A stretch of DNA of 64,000 nt from Variovorax sp. N23 (GTDB taxonomy: Bacteria > Pseudomonadota > Gammaproteobacteria > Burkholderiales > Burkholderiaceae_C): the NCBI RefSeq assembly GCF_025486315.1, contig NZ_JAOOPY010000010.1, positions 124,001-188,000 on the forward strand. Reading direction: 5' to 3'. Below are positions 36,454 to 48,530 of the stretch, in pieces (within the stretch, counting starts at the first letter, position 1; each line of letters starts with the position of its first letter). The notes below the pieces were generated by a model. It was not told where the DNA came from, did not search any database, and was given only the letters and a program-made list of their open reading frames with translations. The position numbers were made by a program, and so were the translations under genes.

Positions 36454-37488
36454 TCAGAGGTCGAGCACCAAAAGCGGTGTCTTCGAGCGCGAGCAGCAGG
36501 GCGTGAATTCGGTGTTCGCCGCCTGCTCCTCCGGGCTAAGCAGCAGGTCGCGGTGGTCGGGCACGCCGGCCAGCACCCGGGTGCGGCAACTGCCGCAGAC
36601 ACCGACCTCGCACGACATCGGGATGTGCACGCCGACCGCGGCCAGTGCGTGCACGATGCTCTGGTCCGCCGCGATCGGAATGCGCCTGCCGGTAGAGGCG
36701 ACCTCGACCTCGAAGGCCTCGCAGGCCTTGCTGTCGGCGGCGGCGGGCGGCTGAGCGGCTGGTGCGCCGAAGCGCTCGAAATGGATGTGGTCGCCGACCC
36801 AGCCTTGCGCGCGCGCGATGCGGTCGGCCGCATCGATCATCCCGCCCGGCCCGCACACGTAGAGGTGCCGTCCGGGCATGCCGCTGCCCAGCAGCGTCGG
36901 CAGGTCGATCGGCGCCACGCCCCGGCCGTCGTCGGCGTACAGGTGTACGCGGTGACCGAACACGCCCGAGCGCAGCAGCGGCAGGAAGGCCATGTGCTCC
37001 AGCGAGCGACCGCTGAAGTGCAGTTCGAAGTCGAGCCCCGCAGCCGTCAGTTCCAGCGCCATGCACAGCAGGGGCGTCACGCCGATGCCGCCGGCCAGCA
37101 ACAGCGGCGGCTGCGCGGCGGACCACTGCAGCGCGAAGTGGTTGAAGGGTCCGCGCACCTCCAGCGTGTCGCCGGGGCCGAACGTGTCGCACAGCAGCAC
37201 CGAGCCACCGCGCCCGGCCGTCTCGCGCTGCACCGCGATGCGGTAGTGCGCGCGGTCTTCGGGCGAACTGCATAGCGAGTAGTGGCGGATCAGCCCGCCG
37301 ACCTTCACTTCGAGGTGTGCACCGGCCGTGAAGTCCGGCAGCGTCGCGCCATCGGCCAGCGCCAAGTCAAAAACGACGATGTCACGTGTCTCGTGGCGCC
37401 GGCCCATCACCTGCAGTGCAAACCATTGGCTCGGATCGATCAGGGATCCGGGCGCGGCGGAGCGCTGGACGTGGGGCGCTAAAGACAT
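36454..37488 (-). CDS. PDR/VanB-family oxygenase reductase (FMN/NADH + 2Fe-2S)
   Basis: A phthalate-dioxygenase-reductase type protein of 344 residues from ATG 37488 (355 from GTG 37521). Order of domains: flavin-binding barrel (RHYSLCSSPED), NAD-binding domain (LAGGIGVTPLLCMALE; YVCGPGGMIDAA) and a C-terminal plant-type 2Fe-2S domain (SCEVGVCGSCRTRVL plus a later Cys in FTPCCSRSK). Such reductases feed electrons to Rieske oxygenases such as VanA, CntA or phthalate dioxygenase. The likely partner is the Rieske alpha subunit at 24727, about 11 kb away on the opposite strand. Confidence 0.88.
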   Translation of the reverse strand: MSLAPHVQRSAAPGSLIDPSQWFALQVMGRRHETRDIVVFDLALADGATLPDFTAGAHLEVKVGGLIRHYSLCSSPEDRAHYRIAVQRETAGRGGSVLLCDTFGPGDTLEVRGPFNHFALQWSAAQPPLLLAGGIGVTPLLCMALELTAAGLDFELHFSGRSLEHMAFLPLLRSGVFGHRVHLYADDGRGVAPIDLPTLLGSGMPGRHLYVCGPGGMIDAADRIARAQGWVGDHIHFERFGAPAAQPPAAADSKACEAFEVEVASTGRRIPIAADQSIVHALAAVGVHIPMSCEVGVCGSCRTRVLAGVPDHRDLLLSPEEQAANTEFTPCCSRSKTPLLVLDL

Positions 37489-37592
37489 GTGGCGAAGGGG
37501 CTGGAAGGTCGCTTGGATCACGGTGAGGTGATCCTAGGGGGGGAGGCTTCGCGCCATCTTGCGCGTGGGTGCACCACGTCTTGATGCCCCAC

Positions 37593-37852
37593 TTATTTGC
37601 TGCCGGCCTCAACGAAGTCCGGCGCCCAGCAAGTACACGAAGCCCAGCAGCCCCAGGCTGCTCGCAACTCGCGGTGCGTGACATGCGCATCGAATCCGAG
37701 ACCGGCGACGATGCAGCCTGGGCAATCCGATCAAGTTCGCGACCGAGCCCGATCGCGTGATACTCGATGCTCCGGCGTTGGAGCAGCACACGCGCAAGGC
37801 ACTGACCGATGCGGGTTGCTCAGTCGAGCAGGTGGCGCGGCTGACGCCCTGA
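37593..37852 (+). pseudogene. CaiB/BaiF CoA-transferase C-terminal remnant
   Basis: The plus strand encodes LFAAGLNEV, then MRIESETGDDA in the same frame, then after a frameshift LGNPIKFATEPDRVIL and PALEQHTRKALTDAG up to a stop at 37850-37852. This order matches the last 90 residues of class III CoA-transferases (typically ...LVGNPIKF...PALGQHTREVL...). No upstream part of the gene remains. It lies between the reductase promoter and uvrA. Confidence 0.65.
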
Positions 37853-37872
37853 CTGCGCAGACGCCCGCGTCT

Positions 37873-40908
<3,036 letters not shown>

Positions 40909-40999
40909 TGGGGGCGGTCCGTTCGGGGCAACCGAGCATGATAGTGCCCGGGCGGATTTCGGGCGGTGGCGCGCGGCCGCGCCCGCATGCTGCGGTCGT

Positions 41000-42451
41000 C
41001 TATTCGCTGCGGGCCAGGCCGTCCTTGCGCTTGTCCGACGCCCCGATCAGGCCGCCGTCGACGTCGCGCATCACCCACTGGGCGCCACCGAAATCGCTGC
41101 GGCCGCCCAGTTCGCCGGAACCGACGGGGTCCGTGTAGCCTGCGGCGCGCAGGGCCTCGACGACGGGCGAGGGCATGCCGGCCTCGATGGCGAGCGCGGT
41201 GTCGGACTCGAGCCGCCAGCGCGGCGCGTCCAGAGCGGCCTGCGGTGCCTCGCCCCACGCCGCGATGCGCAGCAGCAGCTGCACCTGGCCCTGCGGCTGC
41301 ATGGCGCCGCCGACCACGCCGAAGGCGGCGTAGAAGCGCCCGTCCTTCAGGGCCGCGCCGGGCACCACGGTGTGGTACGGGCGCTTGCCCGGGGCCGGGC
41401 CGTTGATGTGCCCGGGCGCCGAGAAGCCGAAGCCTCTGTTCTGCAGCACGAAGCCGCAACCCGGGACGGCAATGCCCGAGCCGAAGCGCTTGAAGATGCT
41501 GCTCATCAGCGAGATGGCCAGGCCGTCGGCATCGACGACCACGGTGCAGACCGTGTTGCCGGCCGGGTCGGCCACGGTCTCCTTGGCGCGGCGCATGGCC
41601 GCGCCCATGGCGCCGACGGCCTGCACGAAGACCTGCGGGTCGCTCGCCGCGAGGGGCAGGCCGTCGAGGCGGGCCAGCGCATCCAGCACCGCCATGCCGT
41701 GCGTGTTGGGTGGGCAGGCCAGCACCTGCAGATCGCGAAAACCCTGCGACAGCGGTTCGCAGAAGTTGCCGCGGTGCGCGACGAAGTCCGCGGCGTCCAG
41801 CACGCCCCCCATGCCTTGCACCGCAGCGGCTGCGGCCTGCGCGGGCATGCCGCGGTAGAAGGCGTCGGGGCCTTCGCGGGCGATCGCGGCCAGCACATCG
41901 GACAGCGCCGGGTTGGCAAAACGTTCGCCCGCCTTCGGCACGCCGCCGGCACGGTAGAGGGCGGCGCATGCCGGGTCTTGCCGCAACACCGGCTCGAACA
42001 GCGCCCATTCGCGCGCGGCGACCGGTGCCACGGCGAAGCCGTTGCGGGCCACCTGCATGGCGGGCATCAGGAGGTGTGCCCAGTCGAGGCGGCCGTGCGC
42101 GCGGTGCAGATCCCACCAGCCCTGCACGGCACCGGGCGTGGTGACCGACAGGGGATGGCGCTGGGGGATGCGCCCTTCGGGCAGCGTGTCGAGCAGTCCG
42201 GGGTGGAAGGCGGCCGGGGCGCGGCCCGTGCCGTTGTAGCTCTCTGCACCACCCTCGGGCCGCACCAGCATGGCGAGCAGGTCGCCGCCGATGCCGGTGG
42301 CCATCGGCTCGACGACGCCGAGCACGGCGTCGGCCGCGATGGCCGCGTCGACCGCGCTGCCGCCGCTGCGCAGCATGCGGTGCGCGGCGTCGGCCGCCAG
42401 CGGGTGGCCGGTGGCGACCATGCAGCGCGCGCCGCGGACCCCGTCGGTCAC
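41000..42451 (-). CDS. Gamma-glutamyltransferase-family Ntn hydrolase
   Basis: A 483-residue GGT-fold protein starting with GTG 42451, which overlaps the permease stop (GTGA). The autoprocessing/catalytic Thr is Thr300 in [10 protein letters not shown], so the mature enzyme would have chains of about 299 and 184 residues. The glycine-rich oxyanion region is [13 protein letters not shown]. There is no signal peptide, unlike E. coli GGT, so it probably works in the cytoplasm. Members of this cytoplasmic branch include oxamate amidohydrolase HpxW as well as glutamyl transferases. It is coupled to a permease and lies in the proposed GntR regulon (site at 44036). Confidence 0.8.
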   Translation of the reverse strand: MTDGVRGARCMVATGHPLAADAAHRMLRSGGSAVDAAIAADAVLGVVEPMATGIGGDLLAMLVRPEGGAESYNGTGRAPAAFHPGLLDTLPEGRIPQRHPLSVTTPGAVQGWWDLHRAHGRLDWAHLLMPAMQVARNGFAVAPVAAREWALFEPVLRQDPACAALYRAGGVPKAGERFANPALSDVLAAIAREGPDAFYRGMPAQAAAAAVQGMGGVLDAADFVAHRGNFCEPLSQGFRDLQVLACPPNTHGMAVLDALARLDGLPLAASDPQVFVQAVGAMGAAMRRAKETVADPAGNTVCTVVVDADGLAISLMSSIFKRFGSGIAVPGCGFVLQNRGFGFSAPGHINGPAPGKRPYHTVVPGAALKDGRFYAAFGVVGGAMQPQGQVQLLLRIAAWGEAPQAALDAPRWRLESDTALAIEAGMPSPVVEALRAAGYTDPVGSGELGGRSDFGGAQWVMRDVDGGLIGASDKRKDGLARSE

Positions 42452-43983
42452 GACCAGAGCACCACCGCGCACAGCGTGGCCACGACGAGGCCGGTGACCA
42501 CCGGGAACAGCAGCGCCCGCACCGCGGCCAGCACCGGGACCCGCGCAAAGCCGGCCACGGCGATGAGCGACGACCAGGCGATCAGCGTGCCGCCGCCGGT
42601 CCACACCGCGCCCATCTGCCCGACGGCGGCCAGCGTGGCGGGATCCATGCCGGCGGCCGGCGCCAGCGCGCCGGAGAGCGTGCCGGTGAGCGGAAGGCCT
42701 GCGAAGCCCGAGCCGTCGATGCCGGTGATCATGCCGACGATCAGCACGCCGAAGGCGACGAAGGCATGGTTGTGGGGAATCAGGTGCTGGGCGCTCTGGA
42801 TCAGTTCGAACAGGAGGTGGGGTGGCTTCACGTCGGCGGCCATGCCGAGGATCGGGCCGGCCGTTTCGCCCGCGCCGATGAAGAAGAAGCCGGCGATCGG
42901 CAGCACCGAGCCCATGGCCTTGAAGGCGAAGACGAAGCCGTCCGTGATGTGGTCGGCGCTGACGTCGAGCATCTGGCGCGGGCCTTCGGCCGCCAGTGTG
43001 GCCAGGATCATCAGCATGGCGGCCATGCCGCCGACCAGCGTTGCAGCGGCGCCGCCCTTGAGTTCAGGGAGCGAGGGCATGAACTTGGGCAGCACCATGG
43101 TGGCGATGACCGCCAGGAAGGCGAGCGGGGTGAGCACGGCGAAGACCTTGGACCACAGGGCGCGGCGGACGTCGACGGTCGTCAGCGTCTTCTCGATCTG
43201 CGCCTCGCTGAGGAAGGGGGCGTCACGGCTGGTGCCGCGCGCAATCTCTGCCTTGTCGAAGGTACCTGCAGCCTCGAGGGCGACGGTCTCGCCATTGGCG
43301 GTCTGTGCCTGCCACTTCACCAGCAGCGCGTTGCTCGCCGGCAGGATCTGGCGGCGCAGCGTGAAATAGGCGATGAGCAATGCGATGACGCCGGTGATGA
43401 GCGAAAGCACCAGGGCGCGGTCGGCCACCACGATGGCCGAGGCGCCGGCCGCGCGAGCGCTGATGCCTGGTGCGACGCCGATCACGTAGTCCGACGACAG
43501 CGCCATGCCCTGGCCGGCAATGGCGATCGCGACAGCCCCGGCCAGTGGCGGCAGCCCGGCAGCGATGGCCGCCGGCAGCAGCACGGCCGACACCAGCGGG
43601 ATGGCGGGGGTGGGCCAGAAGAACAGCGAGATCACATACGTGATGCCGGCGAGAACGAAGTAGGCGATGTGGCCGTTCTTCATGATCGCCCGGAACGGCT
43701 CCACCATGCGAATGTCGGACTGCAGTGTCTTCAGTGCATTCAGCAGCGCGGTCATCAGCGCGATGACCAGAAAGATGTTGAACAGTTCTTTCGCGGCGAC
43801 GAAGCTCGCATTGAAGATGCTGCCGAGCGCGGCGATGGGGCTGTGCGTCCACGCCAGGGCCACGCAGAAGGTGGCGATGATGGACGGCACGACGACATTG
43901 GCGCGGAAGATCATCGTCAGGACGATGGCACCGACGCCCAGCAGGTAGACCCAGTGGGCAGCGGTGATGGTGATGGAATCCAT
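42448..43983 (-). CDS. Polytopic membrane permease, ion-transporter type
   Basis: A 511-residue protein with roughly twelve hydrophobic segments and a re-entrant style typical of ion-transporter superfamily carriers (for example FWPTPAIPLVSAVLLPAA, GITYVISLFF, MITGIDGSGFAGLPLTG). A long soluble loop lies around residues 215-280. I do not recognise a named family with certainty; it resembles Na+- or H+-coupled carboxylate carriers (CitMHS/GntP-like). ATG 43983 is preceded by GAGGT. A 9-bp palindrome of the proposed GntR regulon lies 53 bases upstream. Coupled to the GGT-like gene, it may import or export its substrate. Confidence 0.75.
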   Translation of the reverse strand: MDSITITAAHWVYLLGVGAIVLTMIFRANVVVPSIIATFCVALAWTHSPIAALGSIFNASFVAAKELFNIFLVIALMTALLNALKTLQSDIRMVEPFRAIMKNGHIAYFVLAGITYVISLFFWPTPAIPLVSAVLLPAAIAAGLPPLAGAVAIAIAGQGMALSSDYVIGVAPGISARAAGASAIVVADRALVLSLITGVIALLIAYFTLRRQILPASNALLVKWQAQTANGETVALEAAGTFDKAEIARGTSRDAPFLSEAQIEKTLTTVDVRRALWSKVFAVLTPLAFLAVIATMVLPKFMPSLPELKGGAAATLVGGMAAMLMILATLAAEGPRQMLDVSADHITDGFVFAFKAMGSVLPIAGFFFIGAGETAGPILGMAADVKPPHLLFELIQSAQHLIPHNHAFVAFGVLIVGMITGIDGSGFAGLPLTGTLSGALAPAAGMDPATLAAVGQMGAVWTGGGTLIAWSSLIAVAGFARVPVLAAVRALLFPVVTGLVVATLCAVVLWS

Positions 43984-44035
43984 GGGAAGGACCTCGTGAG
44001 GGGTGGATTGTTCTGTAGAAAACGGCAACTCAAAC

Positions 44036-44047
44036 GGTATACAGTAT
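44036..44047. promoter_or_regulatory. Proposed GntR operator, site a
   Basis: GGTATACAGTAT contains the palindromic core ATACAGTAT (44039-44047). It lies 53 bases upstream of the permease/GGT operon (minus strand). The same core occurs at 44247, 51576 and 51673 and nowhere else that I noticed. Confidence 0.7.
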
Positions 44048-44246
44048 TCCAAGTACGCAAAAAACAGGCCACGGGGTAAACACGGTGGAGCCCGTCCGGC
44101 GTGCGTCGCGATGGTGCAAATTCCCCCCATGGGGACGCTCTATCAGAGGGAATATTTGGTGGACAGGCGCCCTTTCAGTGCGTCGGACGGCGCGCCGGGC
44201 GGGTTTCGTGCTGCAGCGCAAGGTTGCTTTCTGGCTCGCGTTTTGC

Positions 44247-44255
44247 ATACTGTAT
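44247..44255. promoter_or_regulatory. Proposed GntR operator, site b
   Basis: ATACTGTAT, 28 bases upstream of the NMT1-type binding-protein gene at 44284 and just before its GAGGAG ribosome site. The 300-base spacer between the permease and this gene holds sites a and b, one in front of each divergent transcript. Confidence 0.7.
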
Positions 44256-44283
44256 TGACTAATTCAACTGAGGAGTCATCGCC

Positions 44284-45315
44284 ATGTCCCTGTTTCTGCG
44301 CCGTCCGTCGGCCCTCGCCCGCCTCATGCCCGCCCTTGCGGTGGTGGCCGGCCTGCTCGCTTGCGTGGGCGGAGCCGCGGCCCAGCCGGCCAAGCCGCTC
44401 GTCAAGGTGCGTTACGAGGAGGTCATCCGCTCGGTGTTGTACGTGCCGATGTACGTCGCCCTCGACCAGGGCTATTTCAGGGACGCCGGCCTGGACGTGG
44501 GCATGAAGACATCGCAGGGCACCGACAAAGGCATGGCCGCCCTGCTTTCGGGCAGTGCCGACATCGTGCTGATCGGGCCGGAGGCCTCCATCTATGTGGC
44601 CAACAGCGAATCCCCCACCAAGCCGAAGATCTTCGCCGGATTGACCGCCACCGACGGCTTCCTGCTGATGGCGCGCAAGCCGGTCACCGGCCCGTTCGAC
44701 TGGAACCAGCTCAAGGGGAAATCGGTCATGGCCTTCCGCCCGGGCTCCAACCCGGACGTCTTTCTCGAGGCCGCTCTGCGCAAGCACGGCCTGGACCCGA
44801 AGAAGGACTTGAAGCTGGTCAACAACATCGGCCCGGCTGCGCGCACCGGCGCCTGGATGGCCGGCCAGAACGACTACGCCATCTTCCTCGAGCCGGAGGC
44901 CGGCAACCTGGAGAAGGACGGCAACGGTTACGTGATGGCATCGATCGGCAGCGAGGTCGGCCCCGTCGACTACACGGTGTTCACCACCACCGACACCTTC
45001 ATGCAGAAGAGCCCCGAGGTGCTGCAGGCCTGGACGAACGCGGTGGCGCGCGCACAGAAGTACGTGCAGTCCGCGCCGGCGGCCGACCTGGCCCGGCAGA
45101 TCGCGGCGTACTTCCCCGGCATGTCGCAGCCCGAGCTGGTGAAGGCCATTGACCGCTACCGCGGCTACAAGCTGTGGAAGACCTCGCCGCTGGTGGAGAA
45201 GGCGGCCGTCGAGCAACTGCAGGACATGCTCACGGCCAGCGGGGTGCTCGAAAGCGCCAAGCGCGTGAAGTACGAGCAGGTCGTGGTGACCGACTTCGCC
45301 ACCAAGGCCAAGTGA
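44284..45315 (+). CDS. NMT1/THI5-type ABC transporter substrate-binding protein
   Basis: A 343-residue periplasmic protein. The signal peptide (1-36) ends GGAAAQ; the mature N-terminus reads VKVRYEEVIRSVLYVPMYVALDQGYF, the standard first block of the NMT1/SsuA/ThiY fold, followed by GSADIVLIGPEASIYV. Members bind pyrimidines, sulfonates, nitrate or other small polar molecules. ATG 44284 has GAGGAG upstream. The stop overlaps the start of the ATPase gene (TGATG). Confidence 0.87.
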   Translation: MSLFLRRPSALARLMPALAVVAGLLACVGGAAAQPAKPLVKVRYEEVIRSVLYVPMYVALDQGYFRDAGLDVGMKTSQGTDKGMAALLSGSADIVLIGPEASIYVANSESPTKPKIFAGLTATDGFLLMARKPVTGPFDWNQLKGKSVMAFRPGSNPDVFLEAALRKHGLDPKKDLKLVNNIGPAARTGAWMAGQNDYAIFLEPEAGNLEKDGNGYVMASIGSEVGPVDYTVFTTTDTFMQKSPEVLQAWTNAVARAQKYVQSAPAADLARQIAAYFPGMSQPELVKAIDRYRGYKLWKTSPLVEKAAVEQLQDMLTASGVLESAKRVKYEQVVVTDFATKAK

Positions 45316-46121
45316 TGGCGGCGGCAGGCATTCCGGCGCCTGGGCGCCCGCGCATCGACGTGCGCAACGTGTCGCTGCGCTACTTCACGCTGCAGGGCGA
45401 GACGCAGGCGCTCGACGACATCTCGCTGGCCGTGGCACCGGGCGAGTTCGTCAGCATCATCGGCCAGTCGGGCTGCGGCAAGAGCACGCTGCTGTCGATC
45501 ATCGCGGGCATCCTCGATCCGTCGAGCGGCAGCGTGGCGGTCGACGGCAGGCCGGTGACGGGGCCATCGCCCAGCATCGGCTACATGCTGCAGCAGGACT
45601 ATCTCTATGAGTGGCGCAGCATCCTCGACAACGCGCTGCTCGGCGCGCAGATCCAGAAGCGCAACATGCGCGAGGCGCGCGAGCGCGCCATCCACCTGCT
45701 GCACAAGTGCGGCATGGGTGATTTCCTGCACCACTACCCGCGCCAGCTGTCCGGCGGCATGCGCCAGCGCGTGGCCCTGGCGCGCACGCTGGTGACCAAC
45801 CCCGACGTGGTGCTGCTCGACGAGCCCTTCTCCGCGCTCGACTCGCAGACGCGCCTGGCGATCGCCGACGAGGTGGTCGAGGTGCTGCGCAGCGAAGGCA
45901 AGTCGGTGGTGCTGGTGACGCACGACATCGGCGAGGCGATCGCCATGACCGACCGCGTGGTGGTGCTGTCGCGCCGCCCGGGGCGCATCAAGTCGGAGCA
46001 CCTCATGCAGTTCCCCAGCCATGGCAAGCGGCCCACGCCCTTCGAAGCACGTGGCCTTCCCGAATTCAACACCTACTTCAGCACGCTCTGGGACGAACTC
46101 GACGTCCACGTCGAAGGCTGA
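45315..46121 (+). CDS. NitT/TauT-type ABC transporter ATP-binding protein
   Basis: A 268-residue ATPase starting MAAAGIPAPG. Walker [11 protein letters not shown] (about 50), signature LSGGMRQRVALAR, Walker B VVLLDEPFSALD and the H-loop LVTHDIGEA are present. The phrase YMLQQDYLYEWRSILDNA places it in the subfamily that pairs with NMT1-like binding proteins. Coupled to the preceding gene; 15 bases before the permease. Confidence 0.9.
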   Translation: MAAAGIPAPGRPRIDVRNVSLRYFTLQGETQALDDISLAVAPGEFVSIIGQSGCGKSTLLSIIAGILDPSSGSVAVDGRPVTGPSPSIGYMLQQDYLYEWRSILDNALLGAQIQKRNMREARERAIHLLHKCGMGDFLHHYPRQLSGGMRQRVALARTLVTNPDVVLLDEPFSALDSQTRLAIADEVVEVLRSEGKSVVLVTHDIGEAIAMTDRVVVLSRRPGRIKSEHLMQFPSHGKRPTPFEARGLPEFNTYFSTLWDELDVHVEG

Positions 46122-46136
46122 AACGCAAGCGCAAAG

Positions 46137-46997
46137 ATGAACATGCCCCCCACCCTGACGATCCCCCACGTGGCCGCTTCGGCATCGGCCGCCGCGCCGG
46201 TGAAGGCACCGAGCGCCGCCTATGCGACCTGGCTTGCGCGCCAGCGCCGCGAAAAGACGCTGGTGCTCGCATGCCGGCTGCTGCTGCTGGTCGCCTTCTT
46301 CGGCCTCTGGGAAATTCTCGCCAAGACCAAGATGGTCAACCCGATGCTCACCAGCTACCCGAGCGCACTGTGGCCGACCTTCGTCGACCTGCTGCTGCAC
46401 GGCAACCTGCTGACGCACACCTGGGCGACCTTCAAGGCGACCCTGGTCGGTTTCGTCCTGAGCATGGTGTTCGGCATCGCCATCGCGGCCGGGCTGTGGT
46501 GGTCGCGCTTCGCCAACAAGGTGCTCGACCCCTTCCTGGTGGTCGCGAACGCCATGCCCAAGATCGCCTTCGTGCCGATCTTCTACATCTGGCTCGGCTC
46601 CGAGTACTCGGTGTACGGCATGGCCGTGGCCATTGCGATCTTCGTGACCATCATGGTGGCCTACGAAGGCTTCCAGTCGACCGACCCCAACAAGATCAAA
46701 CTGGCGACCACGCTCGGCGCGAGCCGTGCACAGGTACTGCGCATGGTGGTGCTGCCCGGCAGCGTGCCCACCTTGATCGCGGCGCTGAAGATGAACATCG
46801 GCCTGTCGCTCGTCGGCGTGATCGTGGGCGAGTTCCAGTCCGCCAGCGAGGGCCTGGGCTTCCTCATCGTCAACGGCAGCCAGGTCTTCAAGCTCAACAT
46901 CGTGATGACCGCGATCGTCGTGCTGGCGTTGATGTCGGCCCTGATGTACCTGGTCATCGCTCGCGTCGAGCACGCCCTGTCGCGCCGCTACGGCTGA
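46137..46997 (+). CDS. NitT/TauT-type ABC transporter permease
   Basis: A 286-residue BPD permease with six helices; the EAA loop reads IKLATTLGASRAQVLRMVVLPGS. An N-terminal soluble stretch of about 45 residues precedes the first helix. It completes the importer begun at 44284 and is followed after 23 bases by the isochorismatase-like gene, so uptake and first hydrolysis may be linked. Confidence 0.9.
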   Translation: MNMPPTLTIPHVAASASAAAPVKAPSAAYATWLARQRREKTLVLACRLLLLVAFFGLWEILAKTKMVNPMLTSYPSALWPTFVDLLLHGNLLTHTWATFKATLVGFVLSMVFGIAIAAGLWWSRFANKVLDPFLVVANAMPKIAFVPIFYIWLGSEYSVYGMAVAIAIFVTIMVAYEGFQSTDPNKIKLATTLGASRAQVLRMVVLPGSVPTLIAALKMNIGLSLVGVIVGEFQSASEGLGFLIVNGSQVFKLNIVMTAIVVLALMSALMYLVIARVEHALSRRYG

Positions 46998-47020
46998 TCT
47001 CTCCCCGAACGAAAGAACAC

Positions 47021-47713
47021 ATGGAATTTCCCGCATGGATCGTCGACCGCGTGATGGCGCGGCAGGGAAGCCTGCACCCGTACCCGCGCTTCGATGCCCG
47101 TCGCACGGCCTTCGTGGTGGTCGACCTCCAGAACTACTACACGCAGCCGGGCTTCATGGGTGAGTGCGCGCCGGCGCGTGCCACCTTCGGCAAGGTCAAC
47201 CAGTTGGCCGCGGCCCTGCGCGAGGCGGGCGGCACGGTCATCTGGGTGCTGACCTGCGCCGATGGCGCCGACCGCTTCTGGTCGCATCACCACGCCTCCA
47301 TGCTGACGCCCGAGCGCAGCGCGCGCCGGTTGCTCGAACTCGGCCGCACGCATGCGGGCTTCGAGATCGCGCCCGGGCTCGATGCGCAGCCCGGGGACCC
47401 GCGCGTGATCAAGCGCTGCTACAGCGCCCTGGTGCCGGGCTCGTCGACGCTCGACGACGAGCTGAAGGCGCGCGGCATCGAGACGGTGCTGATCGGGGGC
47501 ACCGTGACCAACGTGTGCTGCGAGTCGACCGCCCGCGACGCGATGATGATGAACTACGCCACCGTGATGGTCGAGGACGCGCTCTCGGCCGTGACCCCCG
47601 AGGAGCATGTGCAGTCGCTGCACAACTGGATGCTCTTCTTCGGTGACGTGCTCAGCGTGGACGAGGTCGCGAGCCGGCTGGAGGCGCTGGAGCAGGCGAC
47701 CGCCCTGGCCTGA
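47021..47713 (+). CDS. Isochorismatase-like cysteine hydrolase
   Basis: A 230-residue hydrolase with the catalytic triad Asp35 (VVVDLQN), Lys131 (VIKRCYSA) and Cys166 (TNVCCESTARDA), and a non-proline cis-peptide region GGTVTN. The family splits amides such as N-carbamoylsarcosine, biuret, nicotinamide, ureidoacrylate or maleamate, releasing ammonia or carbamate. True isochorismatases lack the Cys, so this is a cysteine amidohydrolase. It ends 16 bases from the convergent SDR gene. Placement behind an NMT1-type importer suggests a nitrogen-containing substrate. Confidence 0.88.
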   Translation: MEFPAWIVDRVMARQGSLHPYPRFDARRTAFVVVDLQNYYTQPGFMGECAPARATFGKVNQLAAALREAGGTVIWVLTCADGADRFWSHHHASMLTPERSARRLLELGRTHAGFEIAPGLDAQPGDPRVIKRCYSALVPGSSTLDDELKARGIETVLIGGTVTNVCCESTARDAMMMNYATVMVEDALSAVTPEEHVQSLHNWMLFFGDVLSVDEVASRLEALEQATALA

Positions 47714-47729
47714 GCAGGCCGGCGGCCCC

Positions 47730-48509
47730 CTAGAACGTGCCTGGATACGCACCGCCGTCGATCAGCAGGCTCTGTCCGGTGATGTAGCCGGCATGCGCCG
47801 AGCAGACATAGGCGCACAACGCGCCGACTTCCTCGGCACGGCCGAAGCGGCCGGCCGGGTTGTTGCGGCCGCGCTCGTCCCACAGCTGCTCGAAGGTCTT
47901 GCCTTCGGTCTTCACCAGGGCGTCGATGTGGTGGCGTTGCGCATCGGTCGCGAACACGCCCGGCAGGAGGTTGTTGATCGTCACGTTGTGCCGCACCGTC
48001 TGGCGCGCCAGGCCGGCGACGAAGCCGACCAGCCCGGAGCGCGCGCCGTTCGACAGCCCCAGTTCGGCCTGCGGCGTCTTCACGCTGCGCGAGACGATGT
48101 TGACGATGCGGCCGAAGCCGCGTTCGATCATCGGGTCGACGGTGCGGCGGATCATCTCGATGGGCCCCAGCATCATCGCGTCGAGGGCCGCGTGCCAGTC
48201 GTCCGCCGACCAGTCGCGGAAGTCGCCCGGCGGCCTGCCGTCGGCGTTGTTGATCAGGATGTCGGGCGCAGCGCAGGCGGCCAGCGCGGCGTCGCGCCCT
48301 GCCGCGGTCGTGATGTCCGCGACGGCGAAGGCCACTGGTGTGCCGGTCTCGGCCGACAGTTCGGCCGCGGTCTGGCGCAGCGTGGCTTCGGTGCGTGCGG
48401 CGATGGTCACCCGCACGCCTTCGAGCGCGAGCTGCCGTGCGCAGGCGCGCCCCATGCCGCGGCTGCCGCCGAAAATCAGTGCCGTGCGCTGCGCGATGCC
48501 GAGGTCCAT
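47730..48509 (-). CDS. SDR-family protein with an atypical active site
   Basis: A 259-residue short-chain dehydrogenase fold. The cofactor motif GGSRGMGRACA (14-24) and the NNAD segment (INNADGRPP) are intact, and Ser occurs in VNIVSRSVK. Where classical SDRs have Tyr-x-x-x-Lys, this protein has LSNGARSGLVGF, so both catalytic residues are missing. A subgroup of SDRs has the same LSN-x-x-R pattern. It may use another mechanism or bind rather than oxidise. Last gene of the minus-strand ALDH operon. Confidence 0.85.
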   Translation of the reverse strand: MDLGIAQRTALIFGGSRGMGRACARQLALEGVRVTIAARTEATLRQTAAELSAETGTPVAFAVADITTAAGRDAALAACAAPDILINNADGRPPGDFRDWSADDWHAALDAMMLGPIEMIRRTVDPMIERGFGRIVNIVSRSVKTPQAELGLSNGARSGLVGFVAGLARQTVRHNVTINNLLPGVFATDAQRHHIDALVKTEGKTFEQLWDERGRNNPAGRFGRAEEVGALCAYVCSAHAGYITGQSLLIDGGAYPGTF

Positions 48510-48530
48510 GGATCGTGTCCTTGCGGCCCG

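Noticed and set aside
47021..47713. Calling the hydrolase isochorismatase (EntB-like)
   Set aside because: The Asp-Lys-Cys triad is complete, and true isochorismatases lack the Cys; there are no siderophore genes.
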